64,000 nt of DNA from an uncultured Verrucomicrobiota bacterium (GCA_913058185.1 CAJXQX010000001.1:1-64000); one strand, 5' to 3'; numbered from the stretch's first letter, positions 37,445-48,124 are shown. Notes: generated by a model not told the origin, from the sequence alone. Made by a program: numbers and translations.

Positions 37445-38956
37445 ATGGCAAAACCTTTCTCAAATCTCTTAAAGTTGATCGGCGTGGCCATCGTAGCGAT
37501 GGCCTTGCTCGGCGGGTTAGCGTATCAACTGGATCGGTTGGAGGTCGTTTCATTGTGGGGCGATTTTCTAGGCGGTTTCCATCCCGTGGTTCTGCATCTG
37601 CCCATCGGCATCGTGATCGCGATCGCTCTGCAAACAGTCTGGCGACGTTGGCGGGGAACATCGACCGAGGGCGAGGATCGGCTGCTCTGGGTGTTAGCCG
37701 CGGTCACCGCCACCGTATCGTTCGGCACGGGTTACCTGCTCGTCATGGGCGGCGGATACCAGAGCGAGCATCTAACCTGGCACCTCTGGGGAGCGGCTAT
37801 TTTTAGCAGTCTTTGTTGGGTGGGTTTGGCGGCGTCATGCTGGGAAACCGCACGATGGGCCCGCGACATGATCACCGGTGGAGTGATTGGTGCGGTTTCT
37901 GTGACTGGTCACTACGGTGGCTTGATGGTGCACGGGGATCCGTTTGCGGGGGCGCCTTGGCTTAATGATCCGCAACGCTTCGCGAAGTTCGGTGAGTTTG
38001 GACCTGAGGTGCGGGTCTACGACGAGATCGTGGTGCCGATCTTGGGCGCGAAGTGCGTCGCATGTCATGGTCCGGCCAAACAAAACGGCCGGCTGCGACT
38101 AGATTCGTTCGAGGCCATCGTCGCGGGCGGGGAGCACGGAGCGGTGCTGTTTCCCGGTGATCTAGAGCGCTCGTCGATCATCACATTCATTAGTTTGCCC
38201 GACTCCCATAACGATCACATGCCGCCACCCAATCGGCCTCAGATCACGCCACCTGAATTGGCGGGTTTGGAATATTGGGTGAGCTCGGGAGCTGAACTTG
38301 ATCAGGTGGTTTCGGGTGAAGAGCCACCAGCTGAACTCGCGGCGCTCATGGTTCCGATTTACCGGCTCTTGGAAGATCCGGACGCGTTGGAGGCCCGGGA
38401 GGCTCAAGAGGCCGAGGAGGCCGAACAGCGAGTCATCAATCGAGAGCGTTTGGCCGCGGATCTGGCCGCTTTGCCAGAGCATCAACGATTGGGATTCTCG
38501 TTCGAGGATCTAGAGTCGGATCGCCTCCATTTTTCTCCAGCGACCTATCGCCATTTGCTCACGACAGAGGACCTGGAATCACTGCTGCCTCTATTGCAGG
38601 CTTCGGTTAAAGTCGATGTCTCAGGATTACCAGTCAGTGAATCGCTACTTCGGGTGCTCGCGGAATCGTCTCAACTGAACGAGCTCGATCTGAGCGAGAC
38701 TTCCGTCGGTAACGAAGTGTTTGCCATTTTGGGCAAAACACCGGGACTTCAGCGGCTTAATTTATTCGGGACAGCGGTCGATGTGAATGCCGAGATCACG
38801 CCGGGTAGTTTTGCGAATTTGCGTCAGCTTTTTGTGGCGAATACCGCAGCCGATGTTGCGGCGCTGGATGTTGCGTTGCCGCACGTGGACGTGATCGGGG
38901 ACTTGGGATTGGCTCCGCCGGAAGCGGTTGAAGAAGAGGATCAATCCTCGGACTAG
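37445..38956 (+). CDS. Membrane-anchored planctomycete-type cytochrome c protein with DUF2231-like TM region
   Basis: FHPVVLHLPIGIVIAIALQ TM domain; VVPILGAKCVACHGPAKQNGRLRLDSFEAIVAGG; LRR-like C-terminus. Confidence 0.85.
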   Translation: MAKPFSNLLKLIGVAIVAMALLGGLAYQLDRLEVVSLWGDFLGGFHPVVLHLPIGIVIAIALQTVWRRWRGTSTEGEDRLLWVLAAVTATVSFGTGYLLVMGGGYQSEHLTWHLWGAAIFSSLCWVGLAASCWETARWARDMITGGVIGAVSVTGHYGGLMVHGDPFAGAPWLNDPQRFAKFGEFGPEVRVYDEIVVPILGAKCVACHGPAKQNGRLRLDSFEAIVAGGEHGAVLFPGDLERSSIITFISLPDSHNDHMPPPNRPQITPPELAGLEYWVSSGAELDQVVSGEEPPAELAALMVPIYRLLEDPDALEAREAQEAEEAEQRVINRERLAADLAALPEHQRLGFSFEDLESDRLHFSPATYRHLLTTEDLESLLPLLQASVKVDVSGLPVSESLLRVLAESSQLNELDLSETSVGNEVFAILGKTPGLQRLNLFGTAVDVNAEITPGSFANLRQLFVANTAADVAALDVALPHVDVIGDLGLAPPEAVEEEDQSSD

Positions 38957-39070
38957 ATGATCCGGCTATGAGGCAGAGGACCGAAGTCGGATGCCGTCAC
39001 TGAAAGCTTCGGAGTCCGAGCCGACCTCTGCTCTAGAAGGGAAAGAAGAACGGTGGGTTCTTGATCCTTG

Positions 39071-40204
39071 CTAGTTGTTGCCTGCCTCTTCGAGCGCAGC
39101 GACCTCGCGATCCTTTTCCGTTTTTAGGCGTAGTTGACCGCAGGCAGCGTCGATGTCGTGGCCTTTTTCACGACGGAGCGTAGCGGAGACGCGGCCTTCG
39201 CGGAGGATCTCGACGAATTTCTGCTGCCGGCCGAGAGATGGCCGTTTCCACTCGAGTCCCTCGACGGTGTTGTAGGGAATGAGGTTCACGTGCGCGTGAA
39301 GATCTCGGGCGATGTCGCGGAGTTTTCGGGCTTGGTCGAGCGAGTCATTGACGTCCTCGATCAAAATAAATTCGAGCGTCACCATGCGTCCGTGCTTCTC
39401 GTTGAATGCCTTCACGGCCGGGATCAATTTGGCTAGCGGGTAGGCTTTGTTGATCGGCATGATCCTCGAGCGCACCTCATCGGTGGCGCCGTGCAGAGAG
39501 ATCGCGAGACGCACATCGAGAGGATTATCGGCTAACTTGAGGATGTTGGGCACCAGTCCACTGGTGGAGAGAGTGATCCGGCGAGCGCCGAAACCGAGGC
39601 CCCAATTGGCATTGATGATTTCGAGGGCCGTGGAGATGGCCTCGTAGTTGGCGAGCGGTTCGCCCATGCCCATGACCACGATATTATCGAACGAAGCGAG
39701 TTCAGCGCGCGCGCGCTCGGTGCGTCCGTCCTCGCGGTAGCAAACATGTAGAAGCTGAGCGACGATCTCACCGGCACTGAGGTCACGTTTTAGGCCCATC
39801 AGCCCGGATGCGCAGAATTTGCAGCCCATCGCACAGCCAACTTGGGTAGAGATACAGATGGTCTTGCGGGAGTTTTCGAGGCCGACGCCTTCCTGTGGCA
39901 CCCGGATGATAACCGTCTCGATGAGCAATTTGTCACCCAGTTCTAGGAGCAACTTATCGGTCACATCCAGCGACTGTTTCCCGTGAACGAGACTCATGGG
40001 CAGGAGCTCAAATGTCTCGGCCAACCAACCCCGAAGTGGTTTCGAGAGGTTGGTCATGTCGTCCCAGGAGCGGGCTCTTTTCTTGTAAAGCCACTCCATG
40101 ATTTGCTTGGCGCGGAACGCTGGTTCGCCGTGTTCGCGCAGCTTCGCTGTGAGAGACTCAAGGGTCTCTCCAGTGAGGGGTTGGCGACTGGGCTCAAACT
40201 TCAT
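39071..40204 (-). CDS. rlmN: 23S rRNA (adenine(2503)-C2)-methyltransferase
   Basis: CISTQVGCAMGCKFCASGLMGLKRDL radical SAM motif; VVMGMGEPLANY; LIPYNTVEGLEWKRPS. ATG at 40204 preferred. Confidence 0.95.
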   Translation of the reverse strand: MKFEPSRQPLTGETLESLTAKLREHGEPAFRAKQIMEWLYKKRARSWDDMTNLSKPLRGWLAETFELLPMSLVHGKQSLDVTDKLLLELGDKLLIETVIIRVPQEGVGLENSRKTICISTQVGCAMGCKFCASGLMGLKRDLSAGEIVAQLLHVCYREDGRTERARAELASFDNIVVMGMGEPLANYEAISTALEIINANWGLGFGARRITLSTSGLVPNILKLADNPLDVRLAISLHGATDEVRSRIMPINKAYPLAKLIPAVKAFNEKHGRMVTLEFILIEDVNDSLDQARKLRDIARDLHAHVNLIPYNTVEGLEWKRPSLGRQQKFVEILREGRVSATLRREKGHDIDAACGQLRLKTEKDREVAALEEAGNN

Positions 40205-40257
40205 GCTTGGAATGCGAGGGGTTTGGCGGGACGAATGCAACCCACGGCTCGAACGAA

Positions 40258-41376
40258 ATGAATCTGTTACACCGCCATATTTTTTGGAACGTTTTGATCA
40301 CCTGCTTGGCGGCGGTGGGGCTTTTCGCGGCGGTTTTGATCTTGGGTAACGTGCTCAAGGACATGATGGGACGCATGCTGGCGGGACAGATTGAGCCGCT
40401 GACTTTCCTGTATATGATAGGCCTGCTGGTGCCGTATGTCGCAGCCTACGCGTTGCCTATGGGTATGCTGGCGGGGGTATTGTTGGTCCTCGGACGCATG
40501 TCCGCGCAGCAGGAAATCACGGCCATGCGGGCGGCCGGACTGAGCCTGTTTTACGTCGCGCGCCCCGTTATTTTGCTGGGAGTGCTCGCTACCATGGTCG
40601 CTCTGTTGATCAATTTCGAATTCATGCCGCGCGCTCGCACGGCCTATAAGACGATTCTAGCCGATGCGGTGCAGACCAACCCTTTGAGCTTCATTGTGCC
40701 GAAAACCTTCGTGCGCGATTTCCCGAATATGGTGGTTTACGTCGAGTCGGTGGAAGGTTCGGAGCTACGTGATATCTGGTTCTGGCGCCTCGATGACGAA
40801 GACCGCGTGCAGGAATCCGGACGGGCGAAGAGCGGCCGGGTGGTATTTGACGAGCCAACCGCATCATTGCGGGTAACGATGCGCGAGGTGTCGGCGGAGG
40901 CTCGCAACGAAACGGATCCGGAAGACTTCAGCAAAGTGCGCGGCACGACCACGGTTGGAGAAGTTCCGCTGGTTTTCCAAGTCGATGACCTATTCAATCA
41001 GCGCAAGGCGCGGATTCGCTACAAATCGCTGACCTACGACCAATTGGCTGCGGTGAAGGATCGTCACTTTGTGGAGGGCAATGTCGCCGAACACATGAAG
41101 GTGTCCTTAGCGATTTCCGAAAAAGCCTCCACCGCTGTGGCGGTGCTCGCGTTCGCGATCATTGCGGTTCCGTTGGGCATTCGGGTGTCGCGCACGGAAA
41201 CCTCGGCCAACCTCGGCGTGGCGTTGGTGTTGGTGATGGCCTACTACTTTTTGACGATCGTGGTTTCGTGGTTGGAGAAACAACCGCAGTGGCGACCGGA
41301 CCTACTGATGTGGTTGCCCGCGGTCCTTTTCCTGTCCTTGGGCATTTGGCTATTTCGCCGCGTCGAACGTGCCTAA
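40258..41376 (+). CDS. LptF/LptG family LPS export permease
   Basis: MNLLHRHIFWNVLITCLAAVGLFAAVLILGN; ALPMGMLAGVLLVLGRMSAQQEITAMRAAGLS; C-terminal TMs. ATG at 40258. Confidence 0.9.
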   Translation: MNLLHRHIFWNVLITCLAAVGLFAAVLILGNVLKDMMGRMLAGQIEPLTFLYMIGLLVPYVAAYALPMGMLAGVLLVLGRMSAQQEITAMRAAGLSLFYVARPVILLGVLATMVALLINFEFMPRARTAYKTILADAVQTNPLSFIVPKTFVRDFPNMVVYVESVEGSELRDIWFWRLDDEDRVQESGRAKSGRVVFDEPTASLRVTMREVSAEARNETDPEDFSKVRGTTTVGEVPLVFQVDDLFNQRKARIRYKSLTYDQLAAVKDRHFVEGNVAEHMKVSLAISEKASTAVAVLAFAIIAVPLGIRVSRTETSANLGVALVLVMAYYFLTIVVSWLEKQPQWRPDLLMWLPAVLFLSLGIWLFRRVERA

Positions 41377-41447
41377 TCCCACTGTCACGTATTACGTGAC
41401 AATGGGACTGAGCGATTCGCGGAGAGTTGGAGAGATATTTCTCCTGA

Positions 41448-43112
41448 TCAGCGGGCGAGAGCGCGGTTGATGGCGCTGACCACACCTTTGATCGAAGCGA
41501 TTTCGATACTCGTATCGATGCCGGCGCCGTAGAGGGCGGGGCCGTCTTCGGGTTTGATCTGGATGTAACTGATCGCCTGCGCCCGGGCTCCGGAACCGAT
41601 GGAGTGCTCAGAGTAGTTCAAGAATTCGAACTGCAGCAGACCTGCCTCGCGGATCGCGGTGACGAAGGCGTTGATTGGACCATTGCCGGAAGCGGTGAGG
41701 GTCTGGGCTTCACTGTTGATCGAAACGTCGGCCTCGCAGGTGACGACACGGTCTTTTTCGGTGGTGCGAAAGTCGTGGATCTCGATGGGCGACCGCCGAT
41801 CGAGGTATTCCGCACGAAAGACGCCGTGCAGATCATCGGCCGAGAGTTCTTCGCCCTTGGTGTCGGCGACTCGGTTTATGATCGGGCCAAACTCGCGGTG
41901 CATGCCCTTGGGCAAGATGTAGCCAAATTCCTGTTCGAGGATGTAGGCGACACCGCCTTTGCCCGACTGCGAATTGATGCGGATGATCGCTTTGTAGTTT
42001 CGACCGATATCGGCCGGGTCCACCGGGATGTAGAGCACGTCCCAAGGTTGGCCGGGAGTCTGTTTGTCCCACGACTTCTTGATCGCATCTTGGTGTGATC
42101 CGGAAAATGCAGTGAAGACCAGGTCGCCGCCATAAGGCTGACGGGCCGGAACCTCCATGCGGGTGGTGCGTTCGTAGATCTCGCGGATGTTGTTGAGGTC
42201 GGAGAAGTCCAACTGCGGATCGATCCCATGGGTGAACAGATTTAAAGCCACCACCACGATATCGAGGTTGCCGGTGCGCTCACCGTTGCCGAAGAGGGTA
42301 CCTTCGACGCGGTCTGCGCCGGCCAAGAGGCCCAACTCGGTTGCAGCGATGCCGGTGCCGCGATCATTGTGAGTGTGCAGAGAAATGATGGTGGATTCGC
42401 GACGGGTTAGGTTTTGGCCCATCCACTCGATCTGGTCGGCGTGGACGTTGGGGGTCGCGTATTCGACCGTCGCAGGCAGATTCAGAATGATCTTATTGTC
42501 GGGGCTGGGTTGCCAGACATCGGTGACCGATTCACAGATTTCTAAAGCAAAATCCAGTTCGGTGCTGGTGAAACTCTCGGGCGAATATTCCAGCTGCAAG
42601 TGCGTGCCGGCCTCGGTCAAAGCCGGAGCTTTGGTTTTGAGCAGCGCGACCGCGTCGGTAGCGATTTTCATGATCGCAGGGCGATCGGCGCCGAAGACGT
42701 AGTTGCGCTGGGCGGGGGACGTGGAGTTGTAGAGGTGGAAAATGACGTTTTTAGCACCGGAGATAGCTTCGCAGGAGCGGTTGATCAGATCCGCCCGACA
42801 TTGGCAGAGAATCTGGATCGAGACGTCGGCAGGGATCCGATCCTCATCGATAAGGCGTCGGCAAAAATCGAATTCGATTTGAGAAGCAGAAGGGAAGCCG
42901 ACTTCGATTTCCTTGAAGCCGATACCCACCAGCATGGCGAAATACTCGAGTTTTTCTTCCACGCTCATGGGCTGGGCGAGGGCTTGATTGCCATCGCGCA
43001 GATCCACACTGCACCAGATGGGGGCTTGGGTGAGGGTGCGGCTGGGCCACTGACGGTTGGGCAGATCTACCGGCGGGAAGGCGCGGTATTTGGAGGCGGG
43101 ATCGAAGGACAT
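41448..43112 (-). CDS. leuA: 2-isopropylmalate synthase
   Basis: WCSVDLRDGNQALAQPMSVEEKLEYFAMLVGIGFKEIEVGFPSASQ; SLHTHNDRGTGIAATELGLLAGADRVEGTLFGNGERTGN. Confidence 0.96.
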   Translation of the reverse strand: MSFDPASKYRAFPPVDLPNRQWPSRTLTQAPIWCSVDLRDGNQALAQPMSVEEKLEYFAMLVGIGFKEIEVGFPSASQIEFDFCRRLIDEDRIPADVSIQILCQCRADLINRSCEAISGAKNVIFHLYNSTSPAQRNYVFGADRPAIMKIATDAVALLKTKAPALTEAGTHLQLEYSPESFTSTELDFALEICESVTDVWQPSPDNKIILNLPATVEYATPNVHADQIEWMGQNLTRRESTIISLHTHNDRGTGIAATELGLLAGADRVEGTLFGNGERTGNLDIVVVALNLFTHGIDPQLDFSDLNNIREIYERTTRMEVPARQPYGGDLVFTAFSGSHQDAIKKSWDKQTPGQPWDVLYIPVDPADIGRNYKAIIRINSQSGKGGVAYILEQEFGYILPKGMHREFGPIINRVADTKGEELSADDLHGVFRAEYLDRRSPIEIHDFRTTEKDRVVTCEADVSINSEAQTLTASGNGPINAFVTAIREAGLLQFEFLNYSEHSIGSGARAQAISYIQIKPEDGPALYGAGIDTSIEIASIKGVVSAINRALAR

Positions 43113-43397
43113 GGGAGAAAAGGAGGAGTTGGGCGGCGCGAATGTGGCGCTATGAACAAAAATGATAGGACGGAACGGGAAGGAACAAGCCCTGACCGGC
43201 CGGATTGTCCGTCGGTAGGAGCTGCACTAAAGCGATTTGGACGCACAATCAGTCCCGCACGGGGATCCGAGGGATCGTGCGTCTAGCTAAGTCGAAGCAG
43301 CTCAATAGCGAATAATCGCATTACGAACGGGTTATCGACGCGACGGGGCAGGGAGTCAAGGGTCGGAATCAATTTTGAGTTGAGTGTAACCAAAAAG

Positions 43398-44039
43398 GTA
43401 ATGCGCCGTCTTGTATCCTGTGTATGCCTGGTTCTTCTTTCCCTTATGCCCATCGATTCCGACGCCTTTGACCTCCCGGCGTGTTTGGCGTTGGTGCAGG
43501 CGGGCGACCAGTCGGCAGCTCATGATCTGGTGGAATTCCTTTACCCGCAGGTCATTCGAATTGTGCGGTCTCGTTTGCCCCGTCGGGTATCCGAGGAAGA
43601 TCTGGCTCAGGACATCTTTTTGAAAATGTTTTCCCGAATCGAACAATACCGTGGCGATATGCCGTTCACCCACTGGGTGTCGCGGATTTCGGTGACGACG
43701 TGTATCGACCAGCTGCGCAAACAGGAGCGGCGGCCGGAGTTCCGCTACGCAGATCTGTCGGAAGAGGAGGCAGTAATGCTCGATGTGGTGACGAAGGACG
43801 AGTCGGCTGTCCATCAGGGCGAGGCGTTAGCGGCGAAAGAACTTTTAGAAAAATTGATGGATCAGTTAAAACCCGAAGACCGGATGATCGTGCAGATGAT
43901 CAATTTAGAGCAGAAATCTCTCGCTGAAGTCGCGGCTGAGACGGGGTGGAACACAACATTGGTTAAGGTCCGGGCTTTCCGGGCTCGCAGAAAGATGAAA
44001 TTTTTTTTAGAACAACTAAAAGCCGAGGAATCGCTATGA
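43398..44039 (+). CDS. ECF-type RNA polymerase sigma factor
   Basis: SEEDLAQDIFLKMFSRIEQYRGDMPFTHWVSRISVTTCIDQLRK and sigma4 region MIVQMINLEQKSLAEVAAETGWNTTLVKVRAFRARRKM. Start may be 43446. Confidence 0.9.
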   Translation, partial: VMRRLVSCVCLVLLSLMPIDSDAFDLPACLALVQAGDQSAAHDLVEFLYPQVIRIVRSRLPRRVSEEDLAQDIFLKMFSRIEQYRGDMPFTHWVSRISVTTCIDQLRKQERRPEFRYADLSEEEAVMLDVVTKDESAVHQGEALAAKELLEKLMDQLKPEDRMIVQMINLEQKSLAEVAAETGWNTTLVKVRAFRARRKMKFFLEQLKAEESL

Positions 44040-44338
44040 AACCTACCGCATTAAACAAATTAGTAAATCGAGCACGTGAAGCCGGCACCGAGCCGGATGG
44101 CTTGGATACGGCTGTACCCTTGGGTTTTGCGACCCGGGTAGTCGCCCTCGCTCGCCAAAAAGCCGAAGAGGCTTCCTGGGGTATCCTGTTTGAACGTCGC
44201 GCATGGCGGGCACTTGGATTGGCGGGTGCCATTGCGGCCATGAGCGTCGTCTTCAATCTCGAATCGATTTCTGACTCCATTGAACGTGATGTGCTCGATG
44301 CCGATGACCCGGTGACCGCGCTCTTAGACCTGTCATGA
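44036..44338 (+). CDS. Small single-TM protein, possible anti-sigma partner
   Basis: ATGA overlap with sigma factor and with the next gene; one hydrophobic segment. Confidence 0.55.
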   Translation: MKPTALNKLVNRAREAGTEPDGLDTAVPLGFATRVVALARQKAEEASWGILFERRAWRALGLAGAIAAMSVVFNLESISDSIERDVLDADDPVTALLDLS

Positions 44339-44820
44339 ACAACGCGCCTTCATGGAAAGTTTGGGTGATTTTCGCTGGCGTATTTGTGGCCGGAGCGGTG
44401 GCCGGTGGATTCCTTTCGCTACGGTTGGCTGATCGAATGGTGAAGCAAGGAAGGGAATCCGGCCAATTTGCGCCGAAACTCGTTCGCCATTTTACGGAGA
44501 GGTTTGAGCTGACCGATACCCAGCAGGCCACGGTTAAGGTCATGGTAGATACGGCTTGGATCGAGATGCAGGAACAACGCCGGGCTGCTCGCGAGACGAT
44601 GAAGACGTTGGACGAACAGATTTTTACCGTGCTCAATAAGGAGCAGCAGATCGAATTCAACGAATGGCAGGAACGTCAGAGCAAACGTTGGGAGTCGCAG
44701 CAAAGCGATCGCCGGGGCGATGGCTCCCGTCGCGGACCTCATGGCGAACGGAAGGGACCACAACCTCCTCATCCCCATGGTCCACCGCCACCACTTCCTC
44801 CGGCCGAAGAAGGAAAGTGA
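44335..44820 (+). CDS. Spy/CpxP-like periplasmic protein
   Basis: N-terminal TM, then FTERFELTDTQQATVKVMVDTAWIEMQEQRRAARETMKTLDEQIFTVLNKEQQIEFNEWQERQ; His/Pro-rich tail. Confidence 0.65.
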   Translation: MNNAPSWKVWVIFAGVFVAGAVAGGFLSLRLADRMVKQGRESGQFAPKLVRHFTERFELTDTQQATVKVMVDTAWIEMQEQRRAARETMKTLDEQIFTVLNKEQQIEFNEWQERQSKRWESQQSDRRGDGSRRGPHGERKGPQPPHPHGPPPPLPPAEEGK

Positions 44821-44864
44821 GACCACGCTTGAGGTCACTAGGGTAGGTCCCTTAGCTGCGCTGC

Positions 44865-45422
44865 ATGTCGTCCTCTCTCGCGGAGAAACAGATCATTCTG
44901 GGAATAACCGGATCAATCGCTGCCTACAAAGCCGCGGATCTGGTGAGTCAGCTGCGCAAACGCGAAGCGGTGGTTCATTCCGTGCTCACGCGTGGAGGGG
45001 CGAAGTTTATCACGCCACTCACCATCCAGACCCTAGCACGTCAACCGGTGGCGGATGACCTGTGGGAAGAGGGTAACGGCTGGCAACCCGGTCACGTGGA
45101 ATTGGCCGACAAGGCCGATCTACTCGTCGTCGCGCCCGCTACGGCCGACGTCATTGCTCAGTTCGCGCATGGCCTTGCCCCAGATTTCCTCTCCTCACTC
45201 CATCTCGTCGCTCGATGCCCGATTCTGATGGCCCCAGCTATGAATGGTAAAATGTGGGCCCACCCGGCGACCGTGGCGAATGTTGCGACCCTACGCGAAC
45301 GCGGGGTGCATTTCATTGGCCCTGAGGAGGGAATGCTCGCCTGCGGGTATGAAGGAATCGGCCGGATGTGGCCGGTTGAAGGTATTTTAGAACGCATCGA
45401 AACTCTGCTCACCCAAGATTGA
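44865..45422 (+). CDS. coaC: Phosphopantothenoylcysteine decarboxylase-like flavoprotein (stand-alone CoaC)
   Basis: ILGITGSIAAYKAADLVSQLRK, HVELADKADLLVVAPATADVIAQFAHGLA, ILMAPAMNGKMWAHPA. Confidence 0.93.
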   Translation: MSSSLAEKQIILGITGSIAAYKAADLVSQLRKREAVVHSVLTRGGAKFITPLTIQTLARQPVADDLWEEGNGWQPGHVELADKADLLVVAPATADVIAQFAHGLAPDFLSSLHLVARCPILMAPAMNGKMWAHPATVANVATLRERGVHFIGPEEGMLACGYEGIGRMWPVEGILERIETLLTQD

Positions 45423-45425
45423 TAT

Positions 45426-45851
45426 ATGGCTTCTGGTTTTCTTTTTTTTGCTTACGGCGACGTGGCCTCCGAGGTCCAGATGGAGCAGGTTGATCCGCTG
45501 TGCGATTTGATGGGTTTGGCGAAGGCGTCCGATCGACGATTCACCTTCAACCCCTCCGGTTTCGCGAATTTGAAGCCTGAGGCCGGTGCAAATACGTGGG
45601 GCACGCTTTGGATGATGCCTGCCACCGCGATGGAGGGACTCGATCGTCAAGCGGCGGAACGCGGACTCGAGCGCGGAGTCATTTTTGTGATCAGCCCCGC
45701 CGGCCCACGCGTGCCCGCCACCGTCTACGCTAAAGCTGACGCAGAGGTAGGTAAACCCCAGCCCGAAGTCCTCGCGGGAGCGATCGCATGTGCGGCCGGA
45801 TTGAAGTTCGATCGTCGATTCCGGAAGGAATTGGACGGTTGGAATGCCTGA
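45426..45851 (+). CDS. Gamma-glutamylcyclotransferase-like protein
   Basis: FLFFAYGDVASEVQMEQ...WGTLWMMPATAMEGLDRQ architecture. Confidence 0.5.
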   Translation: MASGFLFFAYGDVASEVQMEQVDPLCDLMGLAKASDRRFTFNPSGFANLKPEAGANTWGTLWMMPATAMEGLDRQAAERGLERGVIFVISPAGPRVPATVYAKADAEVGKPQPEVLAGAIACAAGLKFDRRFRKELDGWNA

Positions 45852-45898
45852 GTTTGAAGTTTCTCATTGATCCGGGGGGACGGCGTCGCTCAGTTTCG

Positions 45899-46010
<112 letters not shown>

Positions 46011-46104
46011 AATGCTGAAACGCTGAGACGCTGAAAACCTGAAATGATGGTGGACGGCGTGGTTTTGAGCTTCCGGTTCCGGCAATCAGCCCTTTTTCTC
46101 ATCT

Positions 46105-47253
46105 TTGTTGTCTTCCAAAGCTTATCAAGTTATCGCCCGCAAATGGCGCCCGCAGACCTTCGCGGACGTCGTGGGGCAGGACCATGTGGTGCGGACCTTG
46201 AGCAATGCCATCGCCCGCGATCGGATTGCTCACGCCTACCTCCTCGTCGGCCCGCGTGGCACCGGTAAGACATCCACGGCGCGAATTTTTGCCAAGGCAC
46301 TCAACTGCACGGACGGTCCCAAAGCCGACTTCGACCCGAACGACGAGGCGTGTATCTCCATCGCGGAAGGCACTCACCTCGATGTCATGGAGATCGATGG
46401 CGCATCCAACAACGGGGTGGATCAGGTGCGCGACCTGCGCGAGACGGTCCAATACGCACCGGCGCAGGGTAAGTTTAAAATCTACATCATCGACGAGGTG
46501 CACATGCTCTCGGCTCAGGCATTTAATGCCCTACTCAAGACCCTCGAGGAGCCGCCTGAGCACGTGAAGTTCGTCTTTGCTACGACCGACCCGCAAAAGG
46601 TTCTGCCTACAATCATCTCCCGGTGTCAGCGCTTTGATCTCAAGCCGATCCCAGCGCCACTGATCATCGAACGCCTCCTAAAGATCGCGGCCGACGAATC
46701 CGTTAAAATTAGTGATTCAGCGGTTAAATGTATCGCTCGAATGGCGGATGGCGGCATGCGGGATGCCCAATCAATCTTTGACCAAATGATCTCGTTCTGT
46801 GGCGAAGAGATCGATGAGCCGGATGTGCTCGATGTCTATGGTTTGGTCTCAGCGGCGAAGTTAACTGAACTCGGTAGTGCGGTGGCTTCGGGTAATCACG
46901 CCAAAATTATTTCGTTGGTTGATGAATGTGACGAATCAGGCCGCGACCTAGTCCGCCTTCTCTCCGATTTGCAGGAAGTCGTGCGTGAGGCGCTGCTCGA
47001 TTCGATCGCCCAAGGCGGTAAGACCACCCAACTCGAACACTCCCTCACCACCGAACAAGTTACCCGCCTCCTCGACGCTTTGCGCGAAGGTGAAGGCGGC
47101 GTGAAGTTGGGCTTGGCCGAGAAGATTAATTTAGAGGTGACTTTACTAAAGGCGGTCGAAGCCAGTCGCGCTCGCGCGATTGATAGTTTGATCAAAGAGA
47201 TCTCCATGCTCGCCGAAGCTGCTCCGGCTGCGGACGAAAAAAAAAAGCCCTAA
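46105..47253 (+). CDS. dnaX: DNA polymerase III subunit gamma (zero-frame product of dnaX)
   Basis: [92 protein letters not shown]. Confidence 0.95.
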   Translation: MLSSKAYQVIARKWRPQTFADVVGQDHVVRTLSNAIARDRIAHAYLLVGPRGTGKTSTARIFAKALNCTDGPKADFDPNDEACISIAEGTHLDVMEIDGASNNGVDQVRDLRETVQYAPAQGKFKIYIIDEVHMLSAQAFNALLKTLEEPPEHVKFVFATTDPQKVLPTIISRCQRFDLKPIPAPLIIERLLKIAADESVKISDSAVKCIARMADGGMRDAQSIFDQMISFCGEEIDEPDVLDVYGLVSAAKLTELGSAVASGNHAKIISLVDECDESGRDLVRLLSDLQEVVREALLDSIAQGGKTTQLEHSLTTEQVTRLLDALREGEGGVKLGLAEKINLEVTLLKAVEASRARAIDSLIKEISMLAEAAPAADEKKKP

Positions 47254-47735
47254 TTGACCGGCTCGAAGTGCGGCTAGCAGAGGTGTTGGCCGATGATTTG
47301 GTCGGCGCCGAAAAACGGGCTAAGGCGATCGCTAGTAATCCAATCGCGGTGAGGAGTGCGCTCAATCGCACGGAGTCCTCCGGACCAGTCACGCCGACGG
47401 TGAACCGGGCTGCGCCGGCGCCCGAGCAACCGGAATCCGCTCCGTGGATCGACGAAGAACGCGAAGCCGCGATGAAGGCGGCGATGGAAGTGGAGGATGC
47501 TCAACGCCATGCCACAGCCGCACCCAATCGCCGAAAAGAAGCGGTCAGAGATACCCTAGACGGAGGGCCCTTGCCTGAACTCGAAGACATGATCGCCCAG
47601 GTCCCCGCGGACCTGCAGGAAAAAATGGACCACCTCTTCCGCGCCAAATTCCAAACCGTCAAGCGCGTGCCCGAAGCGGTGCTGAAATCTCCGCAATCAC
47701 CCGGAGTCGAGAACGATCAATCGAGTTTAGTTTAA
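47247..47735 (+). CDS. Tau-like C-terminal extension of dnaX in the -1 frame
   Basis: Frame is open from the A10 run (47237-47246) through 47735; sequence continues GCC CTA ATT GAC CGG... into the 155-aa ORF. Confidence 0.6.
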   Translation, partial: ALIDRLEVRLAEVLADDLVGAEKRAKAIASNPIAVRSALNRTESSGPVTPTVNRAAPAPEQPESAPWIDEEREAAMKAAMEVEDAQRHATAAPNRRKEAVRDTLDGGPLPELEDMIAQVPADLQEKMDHLFRAKFQTVKRVPEAVLKSPQSPGVENDQSSLV

Positions 47736-48124
47736 GGCACGAGTCGTCCATCGGTGGGCCAGTTACCGCTGATGATGGGCCGGCGGCCTCGAGTGGTTCT
47801 GAGATAGTAGTATGTTTCTACGACAGTAGATTCGTGGGGGGATGCCAGGGTCACCCGATCGCGGCGGTAGAGTTTTTCGGGGAGACCTTCGAAGGCATCG
47901 AGGCGGGCGAGGGCGTCGTTGTCGACTGACCAAAGTTCACCTTGCACGCCGTGTTTGTCCGTCGGGTCTTTCACCACTCCAGGATAGTCAGCGACGACGT
48001 AGAGTCGGCTGCCAGGGATGGTATTTACCGCTGCGATGAACTCCTGGTCGGCGAGGACAGCGTGATTACTCGCGCCGGTTTTGAGCGTGCCGTAGATGAA
48101 GAGCAGCGTGCGGTCTTCGCTCAA
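47732..48124 (-). CDS. Gamma-glutamylcyclotransferase (AIG2-like)
   Basis: LLFIYGTLKTGASNHAVLADQEFIA...GELWSVDNDALARLDAFEGLPEKLYRRDRV. Confidence 0.9.
   Translation of the reverse strand: MSEDRTLLFIYGTLKTGASNHAVLADQEFIAAVNTIPGSRLYVVADYPGVVKDPTDKHGVQGELWSVDNDALARLDAFEGLPEKLYRRDRVTLASPHESTVVETYYYLRTTRGRRPIISGNWPTDGRLVP

Noticed and set aside
33013-38956. Cytochrome c/DUF1549-DUF1553, DUF1501 and second cytochrome c gene trio as a novel system
   Set aside because: This arrangement is common in Planctomycetes/Verrucomicrobia genomes; function is unclear but it is not new.
42600-43286. 228-aa plus-strand ORF
   Set aside because: Antisense shadow of leuA.
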